Assembly: GCA_958295955.1 (NCBI GenBank)
Contig: OY282420.1
Coordinates: 338,236-402,235 of the forward strand
Length of the DNA: 64,000 nucleotides
Source: an uncultured Bryobacterales bacterium
GTDB lineage: Bacteria > Acidobacteriota > Terriglobia > Bryobacterales > UBA6623
Direction: 5' to 3'
Shown here: positions 29,801 through 38,539 of the stretch, piece by piece
How the letters are laid out: each line of letters starts with the position of its first letter
Position numbering within the stretch: the stretch's first letter is position 1
Program-made: the position numbers and the translations under genes
Notes under the pieces: model-generated
What the model was told of the DNA's origin: nothing
The model's input: the letters and a program-made list of their open reading frames with translations, nothing else
Databases searched by the model: none

Positions 29801-30737
29801 TCACCCCCGCAGCGTCCACCTTGCGGATGCGCTGGTTGCTCCCATCGACGATGTACAGATTGTCTGCTCCGTCCAGCGCCACGTCGATGGGGAAGCTCAG
29901 TTGCGCCGCCGTAGCCGGGCCGCCGTCCCCGCCGAAGCCTTGCGTCCCGTCGCCCGCCACCGTGGTGATTACCCCCGCAGCGTCCACCTTGCGGATGCGC
30001 CGGTTGCCCAAATCGGCGATATACAGGTTGCCCGCTCCATCCAGCGCCACGCCGCTGGGGGAGTTCAGTTGCGCCGCCGTAGCCGGGCCGCCGTCCCCGC
30101 CGAAGCCGCGCGTCCCGTCGCCCGCCACCGTGGAGATCACCCCCGCAGCGTCCACCTTGCGGATGCGGTTGGTGGAACTATCGGCGATGTACAGGTTGCC
30201 CGCTCCGTCCACCGCCATGCCCTGGGGCCGGTTCAGTTGCGCCGCCACAGCCGGGCCGCCGTCCCCGCCGAAGCCGCGCGTCCCGTCGCCCGCCACCGTG
30301 GAGATCACCCCCGCAGCGTCCACCTTGCGGATGCGGTCGTTGTTCCTATCGGCGATGTACAGGTTGCCCGCTCCGTCCACCGCCACGCCGGTGGGCCAGT
30401 CCAGTTGCGCCGCCGTAGCCGGGCCGCCGTCTCCGCCGAAGCCGCGCGTGCCGTCGCCCGCCACCGTGGAGATCACCCCCGCAGCGTCCACCTTGCGGAT
30501 GCGGTCGTTGTTCCTATCGACGATGTACAGGTTGCCCGCTCCGTCCACCGCCACGCCTTCGGGGAAGCGCAGTAGCGCCTCCACGGCCGCGCCGCCGTCC
30601 CCTCTGTAGCTGCTGCCCCCCGCGACCGTCTCGATGGTCCAGCCGTCCGCGGGCTGCGCCCCGGCAACCGCCGCCGACAGCGCGGCAAGGATCAGCGCAG
30701 AGCAAGACCGCCTCAGCGGGGCGGCGACAGCGGACAA
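26832..30737 (-). CDS. Giant secreted NHL-repeat protein with a split TIGR03437 domain
   Basis: A 1301-residue exported protein. A signal peptide (about 1-27, ending AAVAGAQ) is followed by twelve NHL repeats of about 56 residues (34-699), each built on DGAGNLYIAD and NNRIRKVDAAG. Residues 700-908 match the first part of TIGR03437 (ISPNAIISVFGRYFAPEG, PHQINAQAPHGL, GETVTLFGTGFGPTEP). Six more NHL repeats (909-1245) come next. The terminal 56 residues (AGAAPCCAGLYQFAVRLP, DGNVPVTAVVQGV) match the end of TIGR03437. The arrays should form beta-propellers on the cell surface or outside, for binding rather than catalysis. The repeats are near-identical even at DNA level, implying recent expansion. 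A promoter and an 8-bp minisatellite lie upstream. Confidence 0.9.
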   Translation of the reverse strand: MSAVAAPLRRSCSALILAALSAAVAGAQPADGWTIETVAGGSSYRGDGGAAVEALLRFPEGVAVDGAGNLYIVDRNNDRIRKVDAAGVISTVAGDGTRGFGGDGGPATAAQLDWPTGVAVDGAGNLYIADRNNDRIRKVDAAGVISTVAGDGTRGFGGDGGPAVAAQLNRPQGMAVDGAGNLYIADSSTNRIRKVDAAGVISTVAGDGTRGFGGDGGPATAAQLNSPSGVALDGAGNLYIADLGNRRIRKVDAAGVITTVAGDGTQGFGGDGGPATAAQLSFPIDVALDGADNLYIVDGSNQRIRKVDAAGVISTVAGDGTRGFGGDGGPATAAQLDTPRGVAPDGAGNLYIADGGNNRIRKVDSAGAISTVAGGGPIGDGGAAVAAQLDWPTGVAPDGAGNLYIADRSNQRIRKVDAAGVITTVAGDGTRGSSGDGGPAVAAQLFAPRGVAPDGAGNLYIADWGNSRIRKVDPAGVITTVAGDGTPGYGGDGGAATEAQLNYPIGVALDGAGNLYIADRNNHRIRKVDAAGAISTVAGDGTNGYGGDGGPAVGAQLSNPQGVAVDGAGNLYITDWSNRRIRKVDAAGVISTVAGGGPYARDRGDGGPAVAAYLNSPRGVAPDGAGNLYIADGNRIRKVDAAGVISTVAGDGTPGYGGDGGPAATAQLDFPQGVALDEAGNLYIADSSNDRIRRLTPSAAPLPRISAGGVVLATGTPAVNRISPNAIISVFGRYFAPEGTRALTPELNAAGGVADNLAGICLEIAGERVPLFAVFPHQINAQAPHGLTPGTARLDVVRGCGTPGELRGYSASVAVAPVSPAFFNFVSNPDGRNPVVALHGGGPALVGPPGAVAGAALTPAAPGETVTLFGTGFGPTEPALEAGRIPGVQAPRLAGEVSFYFGSVEQPSIETVAGNGTPGFGGDGGAATATRLYGPRGVALDGAGNLYIADWNNHRIRKVDAAGVITTVAGDGTHGSGGDGGAATAAQLRGPAGVALDGAGNLYIADAGNHRIRKVDAAGVITTVAGDERQGYSGDGGAAVAAHLNVPTGVALDGAGNLYIVDALNHRIRKVDAAGVITTVAGDGRQGYGGDGGAATAAQLTPYGVALDGAGNLYIADERNNRIRKVDAAGVISTVAGDGTEGFGGDGGPATAAQLHWPTGVAVDGAGNLYIGDTNNHRIRKVDYSTGVITTVAGTGMNGYSGDGGLPTEAQLNRPTDVALDGAGNLYIADNFNNRIRRVSVQFKGSSHAVPLYAGAAPCCAGLYQFAVRLPDDLPDGNVPVTAVVQGVSTPEGPFLAIQRR
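27003..28013 (-). repeat. NHL repeat array B (six units) inside the split domain
   Basis: Six tandem units of about 165-174 bp encode residues 909-1245. Each has the pattern TVAGDG, GGDGG, AQL, GVALDGAGNLYIAD, RIRKVDAAG. Six blades would suffice for one propeller. The array interrupts the TIGR03437 domain. Confidence 0.9.
28641..30638 (-). repeat. NHL repeat array A (twelve units)
   Basis: Twelve tandem units, mostly 168 bp, encode residues 34-699. Two units are shortened (GGGPIGDGG in the seventh; DGNRIRK in the eleventh). Twelve blades would fit two six-bladed propellers, as array B fits one. Confidence 0.9.
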
Positions 30738-30832
30738 CTTGAGGAAGAGAAGAGAGCGAAGAGGTCCGAGTCCGGGCAGGAAGAGAGAAGAGCGGAAAAC
30801 GGAGAGCGCGCGGAGCGCGCTACTCCTCTTTA

Positions 30833-31237
30833 TTGACGGATTGACGGATTGACGGATTGACGGATTGACGGATTGACGGATTGACGGATTGACGGATTGA
30901 CGGATTGACGGATTGACGGATTGACGGATTGACGGATTGACGGATTGACGGATTGACGGATTGACGGATTGACGGATTGACGGATTGACGGATTGACGGA
31001 TTGACGGATTGACGGATTGACGGATTGACGGATTGACGGATTGACGGATTGACGGATTGACGGATTGACGGATTGACGGATTGACGGATTGACGGATTGA
31101 CGGATTGACGGATTGACGGATTGACGGATTGACGGATTGACGGATTGACGGATTGACGGATTGACGGATTGACGGATTGACGGATTGACGGATTGACGGA
31201 TTGACGGATTGACGGATTGACGGATTGACGGATTGAC
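30833..31237. repeat. Perfect 8-bp tandem repeat (TTGACGGA), 50.6 copies
   Basis: 405 bp of uninterrupted period-8 sequence; I saw no variant unit. The plus strand reads TTGACGGA and meets a stop in each frame. The minus strand reads TCCGTCAA, which has no stop and no ATG, GTG or TTG, and gives the same eight-residue cycle (RQSVNPSI) in all three frames. It ends 95 bp before the NHL start codon and begins about 8 bp past a minus-strand -10 box, so it lies in that gene's 5' leader. The exact copy number in a living population is probably variable. Confidence 0.97.
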
Positions 31238-31245
31238 CTTTCTTT

Positions 31246-31275
31246 ATTATAAGAAATAGCCAAGCCCGGCGTCAA
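31246..31275 (-). promoter_or_regulatory. Near-consensus sigma-70 promoter reading into the 8-bp array and NHL gene
   Basis: On the minus strand TTGACG (31275-31270) and a perfect TATAAT (31251-31246) are 18 bp apart. Transcription would start near 31239 and pass through the whole minisatellite before the NHL gene at 30737, giving a leader of about 500 nt. A weaker candidate (TTGACA at 31370-31365, spacer 16, GATACC) lies further upstream. Confidence 0.68.
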
Positions 31276-31488
31276 GGGCTCGCGCCAATCTCTTTGCATC
31301 GGAAGAAAATCGTTGTGCTGCGTGCCGCTCATAGGCAACGAGGGTATCCCATCCGCCGGCGCCTTGTCAAGGGCAGAACGCGCGGACCGGGTTTTTCGCG
31401 GCCGGCGCGGCCGGCGGATAGTGGATAGCAAAGCCGCGGCGCGGGCCGAAAAGACGAGCGCCGCGGGAGCCCGCCGCTAAAATAGAGA
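31276..31488. other. Intergenic sequence upstream of NHL promoter
   Basis: No gene is seen. It contains dispersed repeat copy 4 (31413-31438) and the 14-mer ACCGGGTTTTTCGC (31386-31399), which is repeated exactly at 38330-38343 next to the groES promoter. A frame crossing this stretch into the 8-bp array (31431 down to 30820) begins upstream of the promoter and is not considered a gene. Confidence 0.4.
31413..31438. repeat. Dispersed intergenic repeat, copy 4
   Basis: GGCGGATAGTGG followed by ATAGCAAAGCCGCG. This is the most compact copy and the simplest form of the element (core GCGGATAGTG plus GATAGCAA-GCCGC). It lies 51 bp before the truncated HAD gene. Confidence 0.68.
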
Positions 31489-31638
31489 ATGGTCGGGGAA
31501 ATCATTCGCGCCGTTCTGTTCGACTTCGACGGCACGTTGTCCGACAGCGAGTATCTCCATCACGAGACCTGGCTCGAATCATGCGGCCAGGCGTCCCAAC
31601 TCAAAATCCGCAGGCGCATGCCACCCAATCCCAGTTAA
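31489..31638 (+). pseudogene. HAD-family phosphatase 5' fragment
   Basis: The ATG at 31489 opens MVGEIIRAVLFDFDGTLSD, then SEYLHHETWLESCGQ, the DxDG(T/S)L motif I and cap entry of a HAD phosphatase or phosphomutase (about 220 residues when whole). The match ends near 31588-31596; unrelated codons lead to TAA at 31636-31638. Motifs II-IV are absent, so the product cannot be active. The break point carries CAGGCGTCC, which recurs at 31678-31686. Confidence 0.75.
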
Positions 31639-31657
31639 TCCCACCTAATCCCATTTA
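31623..31657. repeat. Short decameric direct repeats (AATCCCA-T)
   Basis: CAATCCCAGTT, AATCCCACCT and AATCCCATTT follow each other with a 10-bp period in the junction between the HAD and hsdR fragments. They look like filler created at the break. Confidence 0.5.
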
Positions 31658-31729
31658 GCGGGGCGCCGGTCCCAAAGCAGGCGTCCGTCATGGTCCCGGA
31701 GCAGGCGGCCTCGCGCACCGGCGCCGGGG

Positions 31730-33127
31730 GACATCAAGGGCGAGGAGGCCGGCGAGGGACTTACCGAGAAGCTGCTCCAATACGGCATCTACCGCAAGAT
31801 GCCGGCGGCGCATTTCAACGAGCCGGAAGACACGGCGATGCACAAGACCGAGCGCTTCGAGCAGGAGGTGAAGAAACGCTTCATAAACGAGCCGGGACAA
31901 ATGAAGCTGCTGGTCGTCGTGGACAAACTGCTGACCGGCTTCGACGCCCCGCCGGCGACCTGTCTCTACATCGACAAGCAGATGCGCGACCACGGCCTGT
32001 TCCAGGCGATCTGCCGGGTCAACCGCCTCGACGGCGAGGACAAGGAATACGGCTATGTCATCGACTACAAAGACCTGTTCCGGTCGCTGGAGCAGTCGAT
32101 AACGGACTACACCGGAGAAGCCTTCGACGGTTACGACAAAGCCGACGTGCAGGGCTTGCTCAAGGATCGGCTCCAACAGGGCCGGGAGCGTCTGGAAGAG
32201 GCGCGCGAGGCGGTCAAGGCGCTATGCGAGCCGGTCGAGCCGCCGCGCGACGCCGCGGCCTATCTGCGTTTTTTCTGCGCCGCCGAGAGCGGCAACGCCG
32301 AGCAACTCAAGGAAAACGAGCCGAAGCGCGTAACCCTCTACAAGCTGGTTGCTGCGCTCCTGCGCGCCTACGCCAACCTGGCCAACGAGATGCGCGAGGC
32401 CGGTTACTCCGACGCCGAGGCGCGGGAGATCAAGGCCGAAGTAGGCCATTACGAGAAGGTCCGCGAGGAGGTCAAGCCGGCCGGCGGCGATTACATCGAC
32501 ATGAAGATGTACGAGCCGGCCATGCGGCGCCTGCTGGACATGTATATCCGGGCCGAGGACAGCGAGAAACTTTCGGCGTTCGACGACCGGACGCTCGTGG
32601 AACTGATCGTCGAACAGGGAGAAAAGGCGGTCGAATCCCTGCCCGAGGGCATCCGCGGGAACCCCGAAGCGACGGCCGAGACCATCGAGAACAACGTGCG
32701 GCGGCTGATCATCGACGAGATGGCGGTCAACCCGAAGTACTACGAAAAGATGTCGGAGTTGCTGGACGCCTTGATCCTCCGGCGCAAGCAGGAGGCGATG
32801 GACTACAAGAAATACCTGGCGGCGATCGTCAGCCTGGCCAAAGAAGCCGCCAATCCGGAGACCGGGGCGTCCTATCCCGCGAGCATCGACAGCGCCCCGC
32901 TGCGGGCGCTTTTCGACAATCTGGAGAAAGCGCAGCCGGACGCGGATGCGCGGGAGGCGAAGGCCCTGGCCCTGGACCGCGCCATCCGCAACATCAAGAG
33001 AGACGGTTGGCGAGACTACATATTCAAGGAACTCGAGGTGCGCAAGGCCATCGAATCGGAACTCGGCGGCGGCGAAGATAGCGTAAGCGCAGTATTCGAG
33101 ATCGTGAAGGCGCAGCATGACTATTGA
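31730..33127 (+). pseudogene. hsdR: hsdR 3' fragment (type I restriction subunit, truncated)
   Basis: About 465 residues match the C-terminal half of HsdR: GEGLTEKLLQYGIYRKM, KLLVVVDKLLTGFDAP, helicase motif VI QAICRVNRLDGEDKEYGY, then the helical C-terminal domain. The nuclease domain, Walker A and DEAD-like motifs are missing. The frame is closed by TAA at 31646-31648 and has no family-like start, so this is a remnant. It overlaps the downstream metallopeptidase by 11 bp (33117-33127), the arrangement of an intact hsdR-peptidase pair. Absence of frameshifts over 1.4 kb suggests a recent truncation. Confidence 0.88.
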
Positions 33128-33851
33128 GGCTGAAGGCCGCCGCATTGACGTAGCCGGAACGCCGGTGGAGATCGTCCGCAAGGACATCAAGAACCTCCAC
33201 GTGGGCGTTTACCCGCCGAGCGGCCGGGTGCGGGTGGCCGCGCCGCTGCGTCTGAACGATGACGCCGTGCGGCTGGCCGTCATTTCGCGCCTGGGATGGA
33301 TTCGCCGGCGACAGGCCGAATTCGAACGGCAGGAGCGCCAGTCCCTGCGGGAGTTCGTGACCGGCGAAAGCCATTACTTCGCGGGCCGGCGCTACCGGCT
33401 CGACGTAACCGAGCGCGACGGCCCGCCGGCCGTGCGCCTGCTCAACAACGCCTGGATGGCGTTAAGCGTTCGCCCCGGCGCCGACCGGGACAAACGGGAG
33501 GCCGTGCTTCATCGCTGGTACCGCCGTCAACTCCGCGGCCGCTTGCCGGCGCTTCTCGCAAAATGGGAGCCGCAGGTCGGAGCGCGCCCCGCCGAAGTCC
33601 GCATCAAGCAGATGAAGACCCGCTGGGGGACATGTAACAAGGCCGCCCGCCGCATCTGGCTGAATCTCGAGCTGGCGAAGAAACCGGCGCCTTGCCTCGA
33701 GTACGTCGTGGTGCATGAACTGGTCCACTTGATCGAGCGCAGCCACAACGACCGATTTCTGGAATTGATGGACGGGCTGATGCCTCAGTGGCGCATGCAT
33801 CGGGACGAGCTCAACCGCGCGCCGCTCGCCCATGCGGACTGGCGTTACTGA
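33117..33851 (+). CDS. YgjP/SprT-like zinc metallopeptidase (DUF45)
   Basis: A 244-residue protein with the zinc motif HELVH at residues 200-204 followed by the downstream ERSHNDRF, and the upstream MKTRWGTCNKAARRIWLNLEL of the YgjP family. DUF45 genes very often follow hsdR in type I restriction loci, where their job is unknown. Here the gene still overlaps the hsdR 3' end and appears intact, although the restriction system itself is destroyed. With hsdR truncated its native promoter is gone, so expression is uncertain. Confidence 0.87.
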   Translation: MTIEAEGRRIDVAGTPVEIVRKDIKNLHVGVYPPSGRVRVAAPLRLNDDAVRLAVISRLGWIRRRQAEFERQERQSLREFVTGESHYFAGRRYRLDVTERDGPPAVRLLNNAWMALSVRPGADRDKREAVLHRWYRRQLRGRLPALLAKWEPQVGARPAEVRIKQMKTRWGTCNKAARRIWLNLELAKKPAPCLEYVVVHELVHLIERSHNDRFLELMDGLMPQWRMHRDELNRAPLAHADWRY

Positions 33852-33918
33852 ACAAAAGCCGACTGATCCCCCCGCCGGACTTGGCGGAAGAATACGGTTA
33901 TACTTCCGGTTAGCCGTT

Positions 33919-36201
33919 ATGAGGATATGGATTGCCGTACTCGGATTGCTGGGCGCCGGGGCGCCTGCATGGGCGAACCCGGAGTTGCTGCCGCCGGCGC
34001 TGGAACTGGGCGCGAAGGATTGCCTTTTCTGCCACGCCGAACCCGCGGGCGGAAAGAACTGGAACGCCCGCGGACACTGGCTGCTCGAACAAAAACAGCA
34101 ACGCGGAGCGCCGAAAGTCAGCGTTGCCTGGTTGCGCGAGTACGCGCCCGTCGAGGCGCCGGAGACCGCGGCCGGGGCCGGCGGGCCGCTGAACATTCCC
34201 GAAACCCTGCACCGCGGGCCGTTCTTCCGGCCCAACCCCGATGCGGCGGCGCTCAAGCGCTGGCTCGCTTCGCGCGGGCGGTACTCCACCGCCGGCGGCG
34301 AATGGCCGCAGTATGCCGGCGACGCCGGGTCGGCGAAGTATTCTCCGCTCGACCGCATCGACAACGAAAACGTCGGCCGGCTGGAGCTTGCCTGGGTTTG
34401 GGACGCTTTCGACAACTCGCGCTACATCAAGCCCGGCGGGAAAAAGACCGACCGGCGGATGTATCCCGACGGATTCAAGGCCACTCCGTTAATGATCGGC
34501 GGAAAGCTCTTCATTCGCACCAACTTCAGCGGCGTCGCGGCGGTCGATCCCGCGACGGGCGAGACGCTATGGACCTACGATCCGGGCACGGCGGACTGGG
34601 GACGGCCGGGGATTTTCGGCTTTGCCACGCGGGGACTGTCTTACTGGTCGGACGGAGAAGACGAGCGGCTGCTCGTCTGCACGGGGGACAGCTATCTTGT
34701 CGCCCTGGACCCCGACAGCGGCAAGCCCATCCCGGATTTCGGCGATAACGGCCGCACCGACTTGACGCAAGGCTCGCGGCGGCCGTTGATTCGGAAACTG
34801 GTCAACTGCAGCGCGCCGCCGACAATCGTGGGAGACGTCGCGGTCGTCGGCAATCAGATCGCCGACGGCCCGCCGGGCAAGTCGGCCCGCAGCGGCGGAG
34901 CGCACTGGAAAGACAACTGGCCGGTGGGGGACGTCCGCGGCTACGACGTGCGCAGCGGAAAACGCCTCTGGACCTTCCATACGATTCCCCAAGAAGGCGA
35001 GTTCGGCGTCGAGACCTGGGGCAACGAGTCGTGGAAGTGGACGGGCAACACGAACGTCTGGTCGATGATGAGCGCCGACGAAGAATTGGGCTACGTTTAT
35101 CTGCCCGTCACCGGCCCGACGTTCAACTTCGCGGGAGACTTTCGGCCGGGAGACAATCTTTTTTCAAACAGCATCGTGTGCCTGAACGCAAAGACAGGCG
35201 AGCGGGTCTGGCATTTTCAAACGATTCATCACGACCTTTGGGACTGGGATTTGCCGGCCGCGCCGACCCTGATCGACATCACGGTAAACGGCAAGAAAAT
35301 AGCGGCGGTCGCGCAGGCGGCCAAGACGGGATTCGTGTACGTGTTCGAGCGGCGGACGGGCGAGCCGGTCTGGCCGATCGACGAGCGGCCGACGCCGGGC
35401 AGCGAAGTGGAAACGGCCGCCAAGACGCAGCCGTTTCCGACGAAGCCGCCTCCGTTCGAGATGCAGGGAATCGACGAGGACGGCCTGCTCGACTTCACCC
35501 CGCAACTCAAGGCCCTGGCGCTCGAAGCGGTCAAGCCCCATCAACTCGGGCCGCTGTTCACGCCCCCGTCGAGGAGAGGGACGATCATGGTTCCCGGCTG
35601 GGGCGGCGGAGCGAACTGGGGCGGCGCGGGTTACGACCCGGAAACCGGCTACATCTACATTTCCTCGCGGCGGCAGCACATTACCGTCGGCATGCAGCCG
35701 GTGAGCGATGCCCAAGCGCGCGGTTACGACTACGAACACAAATTCTATCGGCCGACCGTCGGCGGCCTGCAAGTGGTCAAGCCGCCCTACGGCGCGATCA
35801 CCGCCTACGACATGAACCGCGGCGAGATTGCCTGGCAAACGCCTCACGGCAACGGGCCGCGCGGGCACAAGCTGCTCAAAGACCTGGACCTGCCGCCGCT
35901 GGGAAACCCGAACGCGGCGGGCGTGCTGGTGACGCGCTCGCTGTTGTTTGCGGGCGACCGCGGGGAAGCGCAGAGCGGCAGCGCTTCGTTCCTCAGAGCT
36001 TACGACAAGGCAAGCGGCGAAACGCTTTGGGAAGCGAAACTGCCCGGACGGCACCATAACGCCGCGCCGATGACTTATCTTGCCGGCGGCGAGCAGTGGA
36101 TCGTCGTGGGCGTCGGCGGAGCCGCGGAACCCGCCCGGCTGGCGGCCTTTCGCTTGCGGAACGGCCCCGCCGGGCAAGAAAAAGCCCGTCCGCTGCGGTA
36201 A
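33919..36201 (+). CDS. Exported PQQ-type quinoprotein dehydrogenase with N-terminal CxxCH
   Basis: A 760-residue periplasmic protein. A signal peptide (1-20, ending PAWA) is followed by one CxxCH motif (C35, C38, H39), then a long PQQ-binding eight-bladed beta-propeller (WPQYAGDAGSAKYSPLDRIDNENVGRL; repeated W-motif blades such as DPATGETLWTYDPG). It resembles glucose or alcohol dehydrogenases of the PQQ family. The single short heme site, without a full cytochrome domain, could pass electrons on or may be degenerate. The substrate is unknown. The start at 33919 gives the signal peptide; 33832 overlaps the peptidase gene. Confidence 0.85.
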   Translation: MRIWIAVLGLLGAGAPAWANPELLPPALELGAKDCLFCHAEPAGGKNWNARGHWLLEQKQQRGAPKVSVAWLREYAPVEAPETAAGAGGPLNIPETLHRGPFFRPNPDAAALKRWLASRGRYSTAGGEWPQYAGDAGSAKYSPLDRIDNENVGRLELAWVWDAFDNSRYIKPGGKKTDRRMYPDGFKATPLMIGGKLFIRTNFSGVAAVDPATGETLWTYDPGTADWGRPGIFGFATRGLSYWSDGEDERLLVCTGDSYLVALDPDSGKPIPDFGDNGRTDLTQGSRRPLIRKLVNCSAPPTIVGDVAVVGNQIADGPPGKSARSGGAHWKDNWPVGDVRGYDVRSGKRLWTFHTIPQEGEFGVETWGNESWKWTGNTNVWSMMSADEELGYVYLPVTGPTFNFAGDFRPGDNLFSNSIVCLNAKTGERVWHFQTIHHDLWDWDLPAAPTLIDITVNGKKIAAVAQAAKTGFVYVFERRTGEPVWPIDERPTPGSEVETAAKTQPFPTKPPPFEMQGIDEDGLLDFTPQLKALALEAVKPHQLGPLFTPPSRRGTIMVPGWGGGANWGGAGYDPETGYIYISSRRQHITVGMQPVSDAQARGYDYEHKFYRPTVGGLQVVKPPYGAITAYDMNRGEIAWQTPHGNGPRGHKLLKDLDLPPLGNPNAAGVLVTRSLLFAGDRGEAQSGSASFLRAYDKASGETLWEAKLPGRHHNAAPMTYLAGGEQWIVVGVGGAAEPARLAAFRLRNGPAGQEKARPLR

Positions 36202-36214
36202 GAGCGGACGGGCT
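36179..36214 (-). terminator. Intrinsic terminator of groES-groL
   Basis: AGCCCGTCCGCT (36183-36194) and AGCGGACGGGCT (36203-36214) form a perfect 12-bp stem with an 8-nt loop. On the minus strand the stem is followed by five T (36183-36179), as expected 29 bp after the groL stop. The plus-strand quinoprotein gene ends inside the loop but has no T-run on its side. Confidence 0.85.
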
Positions 36215-36242
36215 CGGGGTTAAGGGTTATCGGCGAATCCGC

Positions 36243-37880
<1,638 letters not shown>

Positions 37881-38171
37881 TTATTCGATGACGGCGAGAA
37901 CTTCGTCCTCGCGCATGATGAGATACTCGTTGTCGTCGACTTTGACGTCGTTGCCCGAATACTTGCCGAACAGAATTCTGTCTCCGGCTTTGACGTCGAG
38001 GGCGACGACCGTGCCGTCGTCTTTCTTTTTGCCGTTGCCGACAGCGACAACCTTGCCCTGTTGCGGCTTTTCCTTGGCGGAGTCGGGGATGATGATGCCC
38101 CCGCTCGATTTCGATTCATCCTCGTCGAGACGCTCGACGAGAATGCGATCGTGTAGTGGTCGCAGACTCAT
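37881..38171 (-). CDS. groS: Co-chaperonin GroES (Hsp10)
   Basis: A 96-residue lid of the GroEL chamber. Signatures: [35 protein letters not shown] including the mobile loop, and [14 protein letters not shown]. The start at 38171 has AGGAGG upstream. It is the first gene of the groES-groL operon. Confidence 0.98.
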   Translation of the reverse strand: MSLRPLHDRILVERLDEDESKSSGGIIIPDSAKEKPQQGKVVAVGNGKKKDDGTVVALDVKAGDRILFGKYSGNDVKVDDNEYLIMREDEVLAVIE

Positions 38172-38298
38172 GTTACTGGTGTCCTCCTATTCGTCTGGGG
38201 TGAAAAAATGACGGATGAAAACTCGCAGAGGGTAAATCGGAACGCCGCGCTGCTCATGAAACTTGATGCAGCGGTTATCAACTTACGGTATAACTCCT

Positions 38299-38328
38299 AT
38301 TGTACTACGGAAACGGAAAGAGTGTCAA
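38299..38328 (-). promoter_or_regulatory. groES-groL promoter
   Basis: On the minus strand TTGACA (38328-38323) and TACAAT (38304-38299) are 18 bp apart, about 128 bp upstream of groES. An A-run next to the -35 box (in the 14-mer at 38330-38343) could act as an UP element. No CIRCE inverted repeat (TTAGCACTC) is visible, so HrcA control is not supported here. Confidence 0.78.
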
Positions 38329-38539
38329 CACCGGGTTTTTCGCCGGGCCGGGCCGAAAAATTGCGCGGACCGACGAATTTTCAAGCGTGTGGGCCGGAAT
38401 GGATTGTTGACCGTCATCTTCAACGATAAATCAACGGGCGGCATGCAAGCAACCCTCGTTTTAAGTTTCGACCGCGGGATGCCGGATTCTTGTAAAGGCC
38501 GCCTTGCCGGATCGGGCGGCGCGGCCATGGCGGAGTAGA

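Noticed and set aside
26808..30575. A 1255-residue open frame on the plus strand through the NHL gene
   Set aside because: It mirrors the NHL repeats codon by codon. Signal peptide, promoter and domain matches are all on the minus strand; the plus frame is a by-product of repeated GC-rich codons.
30833..31237. CRISPR array
   Set aside because: There are no spacers; the period is 8 bp and uniform. No cas genes are present.
30820..31431. A 203-residue frame running through the 8-bp array
   Set aside because: It starts upstream of the likely promoter, and the array is open in all minus-strand frames by composition alone. The peptide is a pure RQSVNPSI cycle with no family match.
31730..33127. 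A complete restriction subunit gene
   Set aside because: It lacks the nuclease domain and helicase motifs I-III and is closed by a stop upstream; only the 3' half is present.
38172..38330. CIRCE/HrcA operator in front of groES
   Set aside because: No TTAGCACTC-N9-GAGTGCTAA-like inverted repeat is present.
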